A DNA stretch of 64,000 nucleotides from the NCBI GenBank assembly GCA_002102555.1, contig MCFL01000007.1, positions 434,001-498,000 of the forward strand, given 5' to 3'. Source of the stretch: Catenaria anguillulae PL171 (taxonomy: Eukaryota; Blastocladiomycota; Blastocladiomycetes; Blastocladiales; Catenariaceae). The notes under the pieces are model-generated. The model had not been told where the DNA came from and made no database searches. It was given only the letters and a program-made list of their open reading frames with translations. How positions within the stretch are numbered: position 1 is the first letter of the stretch; the number at the start of each line of letters is the position of its first letter. The position numbers and the translations under genes were made by a program. Positions 24,441 through 33,807 of this stretch are shown here, one piece after another.

Positions 24441-26017
24441 GCAAGACGCGACGGACGAAGGGAAGGCACCGTTCGAAATCGATAGGGGTCGAAAGAATGA
24501 ACGGAAAGAATGAAATGAGAGCCAAAGCCAGTCAAACTCGACAAAGAACTTGACAGCAGGAAGACAATCCAACGGAAAAGGAAGAAATGAGAGAAAAATT
24601 TCGGATTTGCTTCAAGGAGTCAAGAGAACAGCGAGAGCGTTCGGTGCGTTCCGCAAGAAGAAGTGCGTTGAAGAGTCAGCGGAGCAAGCCGAGGGTGGGT
24701 GAAGGAAATGGCCATTGGGAACAATTGAGCGACCAGCCGGTACAGGGCACAGCAAGGTAAGTCGGGCGAGGTCCGAGTTGGGGAACGTGGAGGGTGAGGA
24801 AACACAAGCAGAGGCGTAACGCAAATGAACACAAGCCCGGATTGCAAGGTCACACGACAAACGCATATGTGAAATATACGATCAGGATGAAGGAGTGGAA
24901 GGTTCAAAATTGTCAGTACAGAGCAAGACCTTGTGAGTATCCAAGTTGAAACGAAACGACATACCACAGTATGGTAAGATGGGCCGGCACGAACACTTCC
25001 AAGGCACAACAAAGCTGATGCGAGGAAACTGTGATAGGGCGAAAAAAGCAAGCAAGGGAACTTGAGCGAGTCTAAGGAAGGTATGGGGTTTTGCGAATGC
25101 AAGTGTGGGAATCTGAATATGATGGCAGAACGAGGGCCGGTCTATGTTGTCTAAGAAGTCTATGGGTGTGGGGGTGCGGCCAAGGCCGAGTCTAGGACTT
25201 GGGCATGGAACGGAACAGAGTCGAGAATGCTGAAGGTGAAATTCGAATCGATGAACTAATGGATGTCAGATGAAAAAGCATGCATGGACGCAGCGTCCAA
25301 CTTAAAGTTAGATCATGCAGCGATGGAGTTAAGGGCATCAAGCTGAGAGGGTTCAGAGCGGGCCGGGCGAGGAACCGAGTTGGCGGAGCTGCAACACACG
25401 GTAACAAAGGACACGGCGTGCAGGTGATTGTATATGGGAGATTGGATCCAGGACGTTGGTTCGTACATTGACAGGGCCTCGGGTTGACTCTCCGTGCTGA
25501 GCCGAAAGTTTTTGCCACTAGTTGTTGCACGGGTTGCTGAGCTTGAATGTACTTGAGAAAATCAACACGCTTTGCCGTGATGAGCAAACAATCAAGCTGG
25601 GACAAGGGACAGAGGAGCGAGGGACAAGCGGAAGAGCGAACTTGGGGTGCGAGAGCAGTCGTCTTGAGGTCGGCGCCGGGTTGGGGTTGGTTCAAATTGC
25701 CTGAAGCCGATCACAGAACCAGAACTGGATTGCACGCAACGGGAATAATGACTAGTAAAAAAACGTCGAAACTGCACAGGCAAGCGGGCTTGAGGTATTA
25801 TTGCGCGGGTATTGCAGCGACTGTATACTGGCTCGGCGGTGACCCTGTTGCATGGATAGCTCGGTTGGTATAGACTTGCGTGATTGGATGGCCAGTGAGA
25901 CAATCAAATTAAGTTTGCTTGTCCCTTGTTCAAAGGTAAACAAAGTCGCGTGAGCTCGTAGATGCACTGCCTGTGCATGCATGATGGGGTACTGCTTCGA
26001 GAATCTCATCCCAGGTC
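24441..26017. other. Gene-poor stretch, nothing firm
   Basis: ORFs on the minus strand are C/T-run-rich and look like leader or intergenic sequence. A tRNA A-box-like word (TAGCTCGGTTGG, near 25,858) has no matching acceptor stem or T-arm at the right distance. Confidence 0.45.
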
Positions 26018-26287
26018 TTAGATCGCCTCATTATGGTTCGCATTGTTCGTCGTGTGTGGTGTTGGCCAGGAAGCGACAGACTGAAGAAACTTGTCTATTG
26101 GTAACCCTGGATGCATAACCAAACAGCGGAGAATATACTGCACATGCAGTCGTTCGACCCGCTGACGTCTGACTTCTGCTGCGCTGCGCATTTGCCGGCA
26201 GATTTGAGCAGTGCCCATATGCCCGAATAGAAAAAATAGTCTCCGCAGCCCATCGATATCACCGGGCCGACCTTGAACCTCGGTCAT
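26018..26287 (-). CDS. Possible small protein, 89 residues, unknown
   Basis: An ATG-initiated ORF divergent from the kinesin gene, with balanced composition instead of the low complexity of most spurious ORFs here. It contains GLRRLFFLFGHMGTAQICRQ and a helical stretch around RVERLHVQYILRCLVMHPG. No family is recognised and no introns are evident. It may be a short gene sharing the kinesin promoter region, or chance. Confidence 0.28.
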   Translation of the reverse strand: MTEVQGRPGDIDGLRRLFFLFGHMGTAQICRQMRSAAEVRRQRVERLHVQYILRCLVMHPGLPIDKFLQSVASWPTPHTTNNANHNEAI

Positions 26288-26630
26288 CGTTTTCCGAAAC
26301 GTTTCGTGTTGGGTGCATTAGATGAAATCCTCCTTTCCACTTGCTCGATTGGGCAACGGTGTTTCATCTTCATCTATGACAGCCGTGCCATGGGCGTATC
26401 CGCTCTTGGCTACAAAGAATGATGTTACAGTCGTCAATTTACCTATTACGCTTTGGCCGCAAACAAAGCAGAGCCCATTGTCAGTGTTGGTTGTGTTCTG
26501 GCCGGTGTCGCCTCCATGTGCGCGACTGCGCGTTGATGGCCGACTTCGACCTCCAATTCCCATCAACTTGACAAAAACCCACGGCTTGTACCCATTCCAG
26601 ATTCCCATCTTTACTACATATCCCTCAGCA
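26288..26630. other. Kinesin upstream region
   Basis: This region is open in frame with the kinesin start but reads as unstructured leader, so the ATG at 26631 is preferred. It presumably contains the promoter. Confidence 0.45.
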
Positions 26631-29535
26631 ATGCAACCTAGCAATGGCAATGATGAATCACGGACGAGCTCACCGACCGGCTCCGACCCAGGCATTTCGG
26701 CCGCCCCTCTCAACCAGGCGATCAAAATCTTTGCTCGCATTCGACCTCGAAAGGCCAACCCAAACATTCGCGACAAAGCCAGTGGCTCTGATGCGGAAAA
26801 AGTGGTCGTGGATGGGCCCGAGCCAGGCGACGGAGGGGCTCCACAGCTTCATTTTCATGTACCAAAGACGAGGCCGGCGGCCTGATCAATCACACCAAGG
26901 AGCACTTTGGATTCCGATTTGACCGCGTGTTTGACGACAGAGCGACACAGGAAGAGGTGTTTGATCACGTAGCCAAGGATATCATCCAAAGGTAAGCAGT
27001 TTCCTCTGCGCGAAAATAGCCGCGAGCAGTCTGATGACTTAATTACATGAGCACAGCGTCCTCGATGGATTCAATGCCACCATCTTTGCCTATGGGCAGA
27101 CGGGTAGTGGCAAGACGTTTACAATCACTGGTGGTGCGGAACGCTATTCGGATCGCGGACTGATTCCCAGGACGGTCCAGTTCATCTTCAAACAAATTGC
27201 CCAGGTATGGTTGAGTCACGCGACGTCATTGACCGACGGCTGAGAAGGCTGACAAATGCAATGCTACCACAGCGGCCCAAGTACCAGTACCAAATCGCTA
27301 TTTCGTATCTCGAAATATACAACGAAAACGGATACGACTTGCTTGATGATTCACGAGACGCCAAACGGCTCGAAGACTTACCGTACGCACGGCTCGCCAG
27401 CTACTCTACCTATCGTTCCAAATCGACTGACAGAGTGCGACATTTAGAAAGGTCATTCTGCGAGAGAGCGACGAGCAGCAAGTGTACCTTCAAAATCTCA
27501 GCTGCCACCCGGCAACCAACGAGGAAGAAGCCCTCAACTGGCTGTTTACCGGCGACACCAATAAAATGATTGCCGAAACACCCAGCAACCCCGCCTCCTC
27601 CCGCAGTCACTGTCTCTTCATCATCTCTGTCACGTCCCGCGAGGAGGGAAGCGACGTGATTCGCAAGTCCAAGTTACATTTGGTTGATTTGGCCGGATCT
27701 GAACGTGTGGCGAAAACAGGTATTGACGGCACCTTACTCAAGGAGGCAAAATCGATCAACTTGTCCTTGCATTTCTTGGAGCATGTGATTGTTGCATTGC
27801 ACGAAAAGGCGTTGGGCAAGCGGACGCACATTCCGTATCGCAACTCCATGATGACAAGCATCTTGCGGGACTCGCTGGGTGGGAATTGCAAGACGTGCAT
27901 GATTGCAACCATTGCCACTGAGGATCATTTGCTCGAGGTATGCTTGCTCCTTTTCTTCGCATGCTGTAGTAGTCAATGGTCATGTCGTCACGAGTAACAC
28001 ATCCAGGAATCCATTTCGACTTGTCGCTTTGCCCAACGAGTCGCGCTCATCTCGAACCGTGTCTCGGTCAATGAAGAGCTCGACCCTTACATGATTATTG
28101 CCCGCCTCAAACAACAAATCCAACAGCTCAAAGCCGAGCTCGCACTCGCCCGTGGCGAGTCCTCTTCCGATGAACCACTACCTGACTACGAGCTCGCTCG
28201 ACTTCAGGACATGTTGCGCGCCTACCTGGCGGGAGACGACTCGGCTGTCTTGTTTACCGACTACCGCAAGGTTGTTGCAGGATTCAACTTTTTGCGACAG
28301 TGGCTCAAGGGTCGGAACGAAGCTTCCAGCGCTGGTCCCGGTACCGATGGTGGTGCTATGGCAATGAGCGTGGCAGGCGGCGCAGACCCAAGGGAAGTTG
28401 CGCAACTGAAGCAACTCATTGCCCAACGCGATACGGAAATCTCGGTGCTGATTCCCATGGTCAACCAATACAAGGCCAAAGTGCGGGCACTCGAGGATGG
28501 CCGCCAAGTGTCGAGCAACAATGCGCTGGCCAAGTCGCCAATTCGCAAGGGTCAGTCTGATTCGGTTTTCTCCAGTTCAAGTTCTCTCGCGTCTGCTCCA
28601 TCCGTTTCCACACCCAATCTGGCTTCCATGCCGCCGAGCTTGACGAATTCGCAAGTTGCGCTCTTTCAGCAACAGCCAAGCGAGGATTCGTTACCGTCTC
28701 GATCCTCCGCGAGCATTACAGAAGCGGAGAAGGATGCTTTGTTGGAGTCGTTCAAGGCGTCGTACCCACCAATGGAGTCGATTGAGCAGCAAAAGGCGGT
28801 GCTGAAGGAGAGGTATGCGCGAGCAAAGGAGTTGGGGCAGTCGGCACATCTGCTCCGGGAAGAAATCAGTACGTATCTGTACAGCCGTCATGATGTGGTG
28901 GTGCACAAAAACTGACACCATGGTTGCCACAAAACAAGAGCGATCAAAGGACAAGTTATCATGTTTGCGCGCCAATTTCGACCCGAGTACTCTTCCGCCG
29001 TCGTCGGCATCCAGTTGCTTGGACTTGATTGAGGCCGAGGAGGCAAAGTTGCGTGAGTTTGTCAGCCAAAGGACCGCTCAGTACGTTCTGGCTGGTTGTT
29101 GACTTGCTCACCTTGTGTATTTGCTGTTGTTCACAGCACCATCCTTGCGTTGAATACAGGTACAAGGTCCAGTTTCAGGAACTCAAAGAGCTCAAAATGG
29201 AGATTGAGCATTTGCAACACTTGCTGGACAAGGCGAAAATGCAATTCAATCGTGACTTTACCCTCTGGCTTCAATCGCACACATCCGCGCCAGCCGCTCC
29301 ACCATCGGCATCGCCAGTACCTGCTCGCTCACACACTCCGTTGGCCCCCATTCCCACGTCATTTGTTGCTTCCTCGCCCAACGGATCTGTTCCGATCCGG
29401 CACCAAGCAACACCCACGGCATCCCGCTCTGCAGCCTGGGGAACACCATCCCCCAACGGCACGCCTGCCCCGCGCGCCAAGTTGGTCGCTTCGCCAGCGC
29501 CATCTGCAGCGGGAACAAGTGCCGACAGTGCCTAG
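26631..29535 (+). CDS. Kinesin-9 (KIF6/KIF9 type) motor, C-terminus cut by a transposon
   Basis: Seven exons: 26631-26991, 27057-27204, 27273-27382, 27448-27937, 28007-28868, 28939-29080 and 29160-29535, about 829 residues. One base appears missing at the A3 run near 26864, where the frame changes from HFHVPK to DEAGG. Motor signatures are AYGQTGSGKTFTITGG (P-loop), NPASSRSH (switch I), LVDLAGSE (switch II) and HIPYRNS. The AERYSDRGLIPRT block, KEHFGFRFDRVFD and the stalk motif KMEIEHLQHLLDKAKMQ are typical of kinesin-9 proteins, which act in or near flagellar axonemes. The tail is Ser/Pro/Ala-rich. The present stop codon is not native: it is the first three bases of the hAT element at 29533. 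The original last 74 codons lie at 37372-37593. Confidence 0.92.
29525..29532. repeat. hAT target-site duplication, left copy
   Basis: ACAGTGCC, identical to the eight bases following the right end of the element. Eight-base duplications are the hAT signature. Confidence 0.97.
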
Positions 29536-29547
29536 ACTTGCCACATG
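29533..29547 (+). repeat. hAT left terminal inverted repeat
   Basis: TAGACTTGCCACATG. It pairs with the reverse complement of 37349-37363 over 14 of 15 positions. Its TAG is the in-frame stop of the truncated kinesin. Confidence 0.95.
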
Positions 29548-29934
29548 ACGTGACGCATTTAGGTACATGTACTATCATTTTCCTCTTCTGATGATACTTG
29601 TACAGGTTGCTGGACTCAATATGTTTTACCAATACTTGCCCCATGCAAACGCGGTATTTTTGCAAGAGTCAGGGCAATACTGGTACTGGCTCATGATTCC
29701 AAGAATCACTGATACTACCTGTCAATGTGGTGAGGATATACAGATACTGATTGGTATGGGCTGCGTGGACAGACATGTACCAATACTGGTCAGTTCTGAT
29801 GCAAAATACTGCTATTGGCCTGTGGATTGAGGATACTGTTGGCCACCATTGACAGAAATGAATGATGCTGTTACTGGAAAATGCCTTTACTATAGAAAAC
29901 ATGGATACATTAGACAAAATACACTACAAGATTC
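29548..29934. repeat. hAT left subterminal repeat cluster
   Basis: About eight copies of AATACTG or GATACTG-like words occur between 29,620 and 29,840 (for example GGCAATACTGG and CCAATACTGG). The same words recur near the right end. Probable transposase-binding array. No gene is seen here. Confidence 0.75.
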
Positions 29935-31764
29935 TCACCACCAGGCAGGCACATCCGGGCACTTCACAAGGGAATGCTTGTCTAGCGACTCTGCAACAAG
30001 CTGCATCACTTTCTTTCCTTCCAAAGACACACCGCCAAAGCCAAGCTCCTTCAGCTCATCTTCTGGTACTGCTGACGACAATTGTGCACGGATTGCCTTA
30101 ATCTCCTCCTTGGACAAGTGGCACAATGTCTCATGGATTTCAGTGATCTTGCCCTGAAATCCCGAACGGCCAGAGTCTGGGCGGGCAGCAAGCACACAAA
30201 ACAACACAGGGCCAAAGACCATGTACAAGTGCATGAGGCACCGGCAGTACGACACATAGTTTGCCTTTTGGCGTTCTGGCACGGCCTTCAAAGCTGAAAG
30301 TTTGACTTTGCGGGGAATGTTGACCTTGACCTGATGTTGTTTCTGTGCATTTGTTAGCTCAAGGTCAAAGGAGCTTGCCACCATTGTGGCAACGACCAAG
30401 CTTGCCGGCACAGTGTGATTCGGCTTGCTGGTCAACACATCCACCTCACCCTCGGGAGCAACGCGATTGGATACTTCGGACAGCATCCACAAGAAGTCGG
30501 TCAAGGCACCCATGGCAGACAAAACAGCCGCCGTTCCTTGTGCCGACTCAGCAGCCTTCCACCCACTTTGCCGGCCAATGCCTGCATTCAACACCCCCTT
30601 CAACTGCTCCCAGACCGTAACACCATTGCTTGCCTTCATACGTTTGTGCCCCTCCTTGGCCCAAGCGACGTACTCGGAGATCCTGTTCCCCAGGATCATC
30701 TGCAAGAAGAAGAAGAAAAAAAGTCCGTTAGCATGAAGTCTTCGGCAGCCGAAGACTTTGCCTCGGTGACGTGGTGGATCAGCACGCGATCGGCCATGAC
30801 GATCGACAGCCCGTGAAGCGGTGAAGCAGGCTCAATGAGATGTGGCAGCGGCTGACACGGAGGCCGAGGCAAGTGATAAACAAGCTAAATATACATACCT
30901 TGCTCGCAATGGAGTCACCACTGCCAACCACCCCATCACCGGCAACGATAGCCTTACGCCGCCGCTTGGGCACCGGCGCCACCATGGCCTCAGACGCGAC
31001 ATCCTCCTCTCCGTCGACATCGCCAATAGACCGCTTCTTGGACTCTTGAGGGTCCTGCTTGACAGCGCCAGCAACTTGGCGCTCGCCCACAAACACGATA
31101 TCTGGTGTGTGCAGGTCCTCGCCCTTGTCCTTGCCCTCGCCCTTGCCCTCGTCCTCGCCCTCGTCCTTGTCAGCAAGTAAGGACAAGGACTGCACAATGG
31201 TTTCGATTGCGGCATTGTCCTTACCGATCTTGGCTGTCGAAGCGAGCTGCTTGTACAGGCCGACTACGCATCTACACAAAAGAGCAGCATGAGTACAACC
31301 AGTCGTTTGCAGATTGATACAGAAGTTGAAAGCCACGTACTTGGCCACAATTTCGGGTGTCACCTCGTCCAGCGCAATGGGCAAATGGACCTTGTACCTG
31401 GAAGGGACTTGATCAAGGCCAGCCGACATGGCGCCAGGCGAGGCGGGCGGGCCATCGGCAGTAGTGGGCTTGGCCGACATGGTGCTGGGCGAGGCGGGCG
31501 GGCCATCGGCAGTAGTGGGCTTGGTCGACATGGCGCCAGGCGAGGCGGCGGGCCATCGGTGGTAGTGGTCTTGGCCGACATGGTGCTGGGCGAGGCGGGC
31601 GGGCCATCGGTGGTAGTGGTCTTGGCCGACATGGTGCTGGGCGAGGCGGGCGGGCCATCGGTGGTAGTGGTCTTGGCCGACATGGTGCTGGGCGAGGCGG
31701 GCAGGCCTTCGATGGTCAAAGAAGTGGTCATTCTGTCAGGGGTGTCTGTGATCTTTGATAGCAT
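29935..31764 (-). CDS. hAT-borne accessory protein of unknown family
   Basis: Three exons on the minus strand: 31764-31341, 31271-30899 and 30699-29935 (introns of 69 and 199 bp), about 520 residues. An internal ATG at 31731 is an alternative start. Exon 1 holds a 17-residue tandem repeat, consensus ASPSTMSAKTTTTDGPP, with one base missing in one unit (near 31547); restoring it makes the splice phase correct. Exon 2 has an acidic Glu/Asp/Gly/Lys tract and a basic nuclear-localisation-like PKRRRK. Exon 3 is helical and ordered-looking, with ISEYVAWAKEGHKRM, LVVATMVASSFDLEL and a Cys-containing segment YVSYCRCLMHLYMVFGPVLF. I recognise no family. By analogy with second proteins of other autonomous DNA transposons it may assist transposition or bind DNA, but that is inference. 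Confidence 0.75.
30736..30758. repeat. Perfect hairpin in the accessory-gene intron
   Basis: AAGTCTTCGGC-A-GCCGAAGACTT: 11-bp arms with a single-base loop. It lies inside the 199-bp intron of the accessory gene. The core AAGTCTTC/GAAGACTT is shared with three hairpins in a transposase intron. Confidence 0.9.
31424..31715. repeat. 51-bp coding minisatellite
   Basis: Five to six tandem 51-bp units encode the 17-residue Ala/Ser/Pro/Thr repeat of the accessory protein. The units fall into two subtypes (GGTGGTAGTGGTC and GCAGTAGTGGGC). One unit is a base short. Confidence 0.9.
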
Positions 31765-32889
31765 GATATTCGCCAGGGGAGAATGAAACAAGCTGTTGCT
31801 TTCAACTGTGCCCCAGTCAATTGAACCTGTCATGCGTTTAGAACTCGAGCTGGATTGCTGGCAACATGAATGGAGATTCTGTCTCAGGACGTCATGTTCA
31901 TTTAGCTCAGTCGGTTCGCATCTGCAATCAATACAGAACATCAGTGTATCGAACCTGACCGTTATTGTTTTGGTTAGCCGGGCAATGTCACATGGTTTTT
32001 TTTGAAAGGTGTCAGGCAACAGAAAACAAGCAACTTGCTGTCAAGGCAGTGTTTTTTTTTTCTCTGGCGGCGATGGAAGATCGTTCAGTCTCACTCTCCA
32101 CCATTATGTACACTGACCATGATGTACCCGATAACCTATTGAGCAAGCCAGATGTTACCATGCGCAAATGCCGCTGACAACACCGCAAATCACTCGAAAA
32201 CTTGGCACATACAACTGAATGGCTCACAATGTCAGTGCATGTCGGCAGACTCGCATAAAATGAAAACCCTCTGACACATTCTGTAATGTGCGATTGGCTG
32301 CGACACACGGACGGCACTCACCTTTCGACAAGCTATTCACGGGCAAACCAATTGCTGCGAATCTTTTCATACAATTGGTATGTCATCGGCATGTCGGCAA
32401 GTGGTCGAAATCGCTTTAAATATGGCCTACCTGGTGCTGAAGCACAGGAAAGTGCATATGCGCTGTCCCTCAGGCCTCAGAGAAGCGTCAACAAAGTGAA
32501 AGGCGTCGCGGCTTTCGGCCAGGTAAGTCTGCGGCTTTCAAATTGGTTGTAGACTTGCACAAGCTCGGGCTCGCTCCACATTATTATACTTCGCGATTGT
32601 CACAGATGTGATTAGGTCTCGTCTAGGAACATTGAACTGGCGCACCTCATGGACTATTTCCAAACGTGTACTCCTCTCCACTCGATAAAAACGGCCCAAA
32701 CTTGGATATGATGTGCCAATAAGTCTGCGAAATACTTTCAAATTGGTTGTAGACTTACGTAAGCTCGGCTCGCCCTGCATTCTGGGTCGCGATTGTGTTG
32801 CACAACCAGATGTGATTGGGTCTGGGAACATTGAACTTGTCTCATGACCAGCACCGTCACTTCATGTGCGTGTTTCCCGACATGAACGC
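31765..32889. other. Central hAT region, left part, with diverged repeats
   Basis: The noncoding centre of the element between the two divergent genes. A diverged copy of the 193-bp repeat lies at about 32,290-32,420. Two related blocks (32,525-32,640 and 32,722-32,838) share CTTTCAAATTGGTTGTAGACTT and an end near GAACATTGAACT. It probably contains a two-way promoter. Confidence 0.6.
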
Positions 32890-33600
32890 TTCATGGGAAA
32901 TTGACTGCAGCACATGAGCGGCACTCACCTTTCGACAAGATATTCACCGGGAAACCAATTGCTGCGAATCTTTTGATACCATTGGTATGTCGGCGGCATG
33001 CCGGCAAGTGGTCGAAATCGCATTGTCTCACGACTAGCACCATGTCACGTCCGTTCATGTGCATGTTTCCCGACATGAACACTTGGCGGGAAATGGACTG
33101 CGGCACATGAGCGGCACTCACATTTCGACAAGATATTCACCGGGAAACCAATTGCTGCGAATCTTTTGATACCATTGGTATGTTGGCGGCATGCCGGCAA
33201 TGGTCGAAATCGCATTGTCTCACGACGGGCACCATGTCATGTCCGTTCATTGTGCACGTTTTCCGACATGAACACTTGGCGGGAAATGGACTGCGGCACA
33301 TGAGCGGCACTCACATTTCGACAAGATATTCACCGGGAAACCCAATTGCTGCGAATCTTTTGATACCATTGGTATGTTGGCGGCATGCCGGCAAGTGGTC
33401 GAAATCGCATTGTCTCACGACTAGCACCATGTCACGTCCGTTCATGTGCATGTTTCCCGACATGAACACTTGGCGGGAAATGGACTGCGGCACATGAGCG
33501 GCACTCACATTTCGACAAGATATTCACCCGGAAACCAATTGCTGCGAATCTTTTGATACCATTGGTATGTCGGCGGCATGTCGGCAAGTGGTCGAAATCG
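32890..33600. repeat. 193-bp tandem repeats in the hAT centre
   Basis: About 3.7 units. The word CACATGAGCGGCACTCAC recurs at 32911, 33104, 33297 and 33491, spaced 193, 193 and 194 bases. Each unit contains CGACAAGATATTCACC, GCTGCGAATCTTTTGATACC and GTGGTCGAAATCGCA. The units are very similar, so the array is young. Confidence 0.95.
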
Positions 33601-33807
33601 CAACGATGACTCTGACTCGCAATTGGCCATTTGCACCAGGCAGCAGATCATGTGTGACCATGTGATGGATGAATCGATATCAGAATCAGCTCCCTGCATT
33701 TCCCATGTGCCCTTGTCAGCGGTGTCGGCAGAGTGTTTGCCTCACATGGCTGTGACCTGGCTCCCTTTGGCAATTACTAGTCAGCCATCCACATTCGCAG
33801 GACAAAC

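Noticed and set aside
25867-25880. TAGACTTGCGTG, similar to the hAT end
   Set aside because: Only nine bases agree. It has no partner end or duplication, so chance is likely.
25850-25930. tRNA A-box-like word GGATAGCTCGGTTGGT
   Set aside because: No B-box at a proper distance and no acceptor stem pairing.
31895-31965. tRNA-like sequence (TAGCTCAGTCGGTTCG followed by ATCGAACC)
   Set aside because: The A-box word is on + but the T-arm-like word is its reverse complement form, so no cloverleaf or acceptor stem can form.
32890-33600. Regular direct repeats, CRISPR-like at first sight
   Set aside because: The whole 193-bp unit is conserved with no unique spacers, and the window is eukaryotic. 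It is a tandem array inside a hAT element.
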